DNA of 8,168 nt from Gammaproteobacteria bacterium. Lineage in GTDB: Bacteria > Pseudomonadota > Gammaproteobacteria > UBA5335 > SLRW01. How positions within the stretch are numbered: position 1 is the stretch's first letter; each line of letters starts with the position of its first letter. Below, in pieces: positions 6,432 to 8,168 of the stretch. The DNA lies in the NCBI GenBank assembly GCA_007134115.1, contig SLLK01000232.1, positions 1 to 8,168 on the forward strand, written 5' to 3'. The position numbers and the translations under genes were made by a program. Below the pieces are notes generated by a model. The model saw only the letters and a list, made by a program, of their open reading frames with translations. It ran no database searches and was not told the origin of the DNA.

Positions 6432-7044
6432 GGTGGCTTCTCACAGTTCTGCCGGGTTCAACATCACGCAGCACGACTTGACCGGCACCGATGATCGCGC
6501 CGTCGCCAATCTCGATCCCTTCTTTCAGTACGGCGCCGCTGCCAATGAAGCAGCCCGCGCCGACTCGGACACCCCCGTTGATTCGTGCACCTGTCGAAAT
6601 GTGGCAATGGTCACCGACCTCGACGTCATGCTCGATCAGCGCCTGACTGTTGACGATACAGTTGACGCCAATCCGGGCGTTGGCGTTGATCAGGCTCTCA
6701 TGCATCAGGATGCTCCCCTCCCCCATTGTCGCGCGGGGTGAGCAATAGGCGCGCGGCGATCGGACCACCGGGATTTCCGCGCCGTGGTGCTTGAGGCAAT
6801 CGAAGAGTCGCATGCGGGTCGCCGGGCTTTTGATCTGGCCAACCGTGATCAGTGCCCGAGGGGTCTCCGCAAGTAAGGCGGGCAAGTCGTCATCGGAGCC
6901 CACCACCGGATACCCCAATACAGGCCCGGAACCATCGACCGGCGGCTGCACGATCCCGGCGATCCGGTACAGCGCCTCGGCTTCGATCACATCGATCGCC
7001 GCATGGCAGTGGCCGCCTCCGCCCAAAAGCAACAACGGCTTCAC
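6424..7044 (-). CDS. neuD: Acetyltransferase, NeuD/PglD family
   Basis: Sugar O- or N-acetyltransferase using acetyl-CoA. In this setting the likely job is 4-N-acetylation of the amino sugar made by the LegC-type aminotransferase, as PglD does in bacillosamine synthesis. O-acetylation of the final nonulosonate, as described for NeuD, is the alternative. It has 206 residues. The N-terminal nucleotide-sugar-binding fold begins LLLLGGGGHCHAAID (4-18). From about 104 to the end is a left-handed beta helix of hexapeptide repeats, with the family's ALIEHDVEVGDHCHIS segment (135-150) carrying the presumed catalytic His139. It begins at GTG 7044, in a GTGA overlap with the aminotransferase stop. A G-rich GGGG about nine bases upstream may serve as a weak ribosome site. 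Confidence 0.93.
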   Translation of the reverse strand: MKPLLLLGGGGHCHAAIDVIEAEALYRIAGIVQPPVDGSGPVLGYPVVGSDDDLPALLAETPRALITVGQIKSPATRMRLFDCLKHHGAEIPVVRSPRAYCSPRATMGEGSILMHESLINANARIGVNCIVNSQALIEHDVEVGDHCHISTGARINGGVRVGAGCFIGSGAVLKEGIEIGDGAIIGAGQVVLRDVEPGRTVRSHRD

Positions 7045-8168
7045 ACCAGCCCCGCACTACTTGGCAGGTTGATGATTCGCCGTGCCAGCGACTCCGCCAC
7101 CGGCAGCGGCGCACGCGGGCAATCCCGGTACGGCGCCAGTTGGTGCATCAACGCCCAGGCCGGCCGCGTCATCAGGCCTGCGTCGTTGGTGGCCTCCAGA
7201 ATGGGGTCGCGTTGCTCCGCCGTCTCCTCCGCCAACAGCAGCGTCTGGAACCAGTAATTGCTCTCGGCTCCGGCGGGTTCGCGTACCAAGCGCGCGCCTT
7301 CGACACCGGCAAAGGCGTCCGTATAGAGGTCCGCAAGCGCGCGCTTGGCGGCCACGAAGCCCGGGAGCTGCTCCAACTGCGCACAGCCGAGGGCGGCGTT
7401 CAGGTTGGGCAGACGGAAATTGTAGCCGACTTCATCGTGCACATACTCCCAACGGTGAGGTTGCTTGGCCGTGGTCGTCAGGTGCTTGGCATGGTCGGCC
7501 AGTCGCTCGTCATCGGTCAGGATGGCCCCACCACCCCCGGTGGTGATGACCTTGTTGCCATTGAAGCTCAGTGTACCCAGCAGGCCAAAGGTGCCGGTAT
7601 GGCGTCCATGGTAGCGGCTGCCAAGGGACTCGGCCGCATCCTCGACCAAGACCAAGCCGTAGTCGTGGGCCACCGCCATCAGGCCCTCCATCTCGCAGGG
7701 ATGGCCGAAGGTGTGCATCGGCACCACGGCGCGTATCGGACGGCCCGTGTGTCGATTGCGGGTGCCATCGGCCGTGCACTCGGCCGTGTGCGCCAGCCAG
7801 TCCCGCAGCGCATCGGGGTCGAGCCCCAGGGTCTCTTCACTGCTGTCGACGAAATGTGGTGTCGCCCCCAGGTAGTGCACTGCGTTGGCGGTGGCAACAA
7901 AGGTCAGCGCCGGTACGATGACCTCGGCCCCCGCCCGCACCCCCGCTAGCCGCAATGCCACCTGCAAGGCCGCCGTCCCGTTGACCACAGCCACGGCGCG
8001 TCGTGCGCCGGTGTACTCGGCCAACTCCCGCTCGAAGCGATCGACATAGGCCCCGACCGAGGAGACGAAGGTGGATTCGATGCAGTCCTGCACGTAGCAC
8101 TGTTCGTTGCCCTGGAAGCGCGGCTCGTGCAGTGGGACAGGGCCTTCACCCAGAACCGACCGCAGGGC
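7041..8168 (-). CDS. legC: LegC-family PLP-dependent aminotransferase, 5' end outside window
   Basis: DegT/DnrJ/EryC1-type sugar aminotransferase that puts an amino group at C4 of a UDP-4-keto-6-deoxy-HexNAc, giving the precursor for legionaminic acid. The frame stays open to the right edge. The codons before the GTG at 8091-8093 encode PLHEPRFQGNE, the characteristic N-terminus of LegC-type proteins, so that GTG is an internal Val and the true start lies beyond 8168. Visible: 375 residues. Motifs: STFVSSVG, VNGTAALQVALRLAG, the cofactor-stacking VEDAAESLGS, and SFNGNKVITTGGGG with the Schiff-base Lys encoded at 7551-7553. It ends TGA at 7041-7043, inside the neuD start. A LegB dehydratase gene would be expected to the right. 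Confidence 0.94.
   Translation of the reverse strand, partial: ALRSVLGEGPVPLHEPRFQGNEQCYVQDCIESTFVSSVGAYVDRFERELAEYTGARRAVAVVNGTAALQVALRLAGVRAGAEVIVPALTFVATANAVHYLGATPHFVDSSEETLGLDPDALRDWLAHTAECTADGTRNRHTGRPIRAVVPMHTFGHPCEMEGLMAVAHDYGLVLVEDAAESLGSRYHGRHTGTFGLLGTLSFNGNKVITTGGGGAILTDDERLADHAKHLTTTAKQPHRWEYVHDEVGYNFRLPNLNAALGCAQLEQLPGFVAAKRALADLYTDAFAGVEGARLVREPAGAESNYWFQTLLLAEETAEQRDPILEATNDAGLMTRPAWALMHQLAPYRDCPRAPLPVAESLARRIINLPSSAGLV

Noticed and set aside
6852..7949. Plus-strand open frame of 365 codons opposite neuD and the aminotransferase
   Set aside because: It lies antisense to two well-recognised genes, has no family resemblance, and long antisense frames are common in GC-rich coding DNA.

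Overview
This window is a bacterial surface-glycan locus with insertion-sequence debris at its left edge. Every glycan gene lies on the minus strand, so transcription runs from the right edge to the left. The organism is probably a moderately high-GC proteobacterium, most likely a gammaproteobacterium. That rests on the GC-rich right half and on the types of IS3 and IS4 transposase present; no marker gene allows a firmer placement.

Right half (about 4246-8168): four tightly coupled enzymes. A LegC-type PLP aminotransferase runs off the right edge. It is followed by a NeuD/PglD-type acetyltransferase, NeuB (nonulosonate synthase) and NeuC (hydrolysing UDP-HexNAc 2-epimerase). Successive genes overlap by 4, 8 and 4 bases. 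A LegC aminotransferase together with NeuD, NeuB and NeuC points to legionaminic acid (5,7-diamino nonulosonate) rather than plain N-acetylneuraminate. The likely order is: a LegB dehydratase outside the window, 4-amination, 4-N-acetylation, hydrolysis with 2-epimerisation, PEP condensation, then CMP activation outside the window.

Middle (about 1266-4245): base composition drops to about 50% GC, and the change falls inside neuC near 4560. Two probable decorating or transfer enzymes follow. The first is a PAPS-dependent sulfotransferase whose last motif is cut by an amber codon where a conserved Trp is expected. The second is a large protein with helical repeats and a C-terminal domain resembling GT29-type sialyltransferases, a candidate to transfer the nonulosonic acid. 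Its reading frame carries a run of nine G at an in-frame ATG, a candidate phase-variation switch. It also contains a 123-bp tandem duplication. A C10 run (coding strand) lies just past its stop.

Left edge (1-1265): a plus-strand open frame in which an IS3-family orfB fragment is joined in frame to the 5'-truncated catalytic part of an IS4-family transposase. After it come about 240 bases with no gene I can support.

The layout suggests a conserved sugar-synthesis core beside a more variable, mosaic and partly decaying region for glycan transfer and modification, ending in transposon debris.
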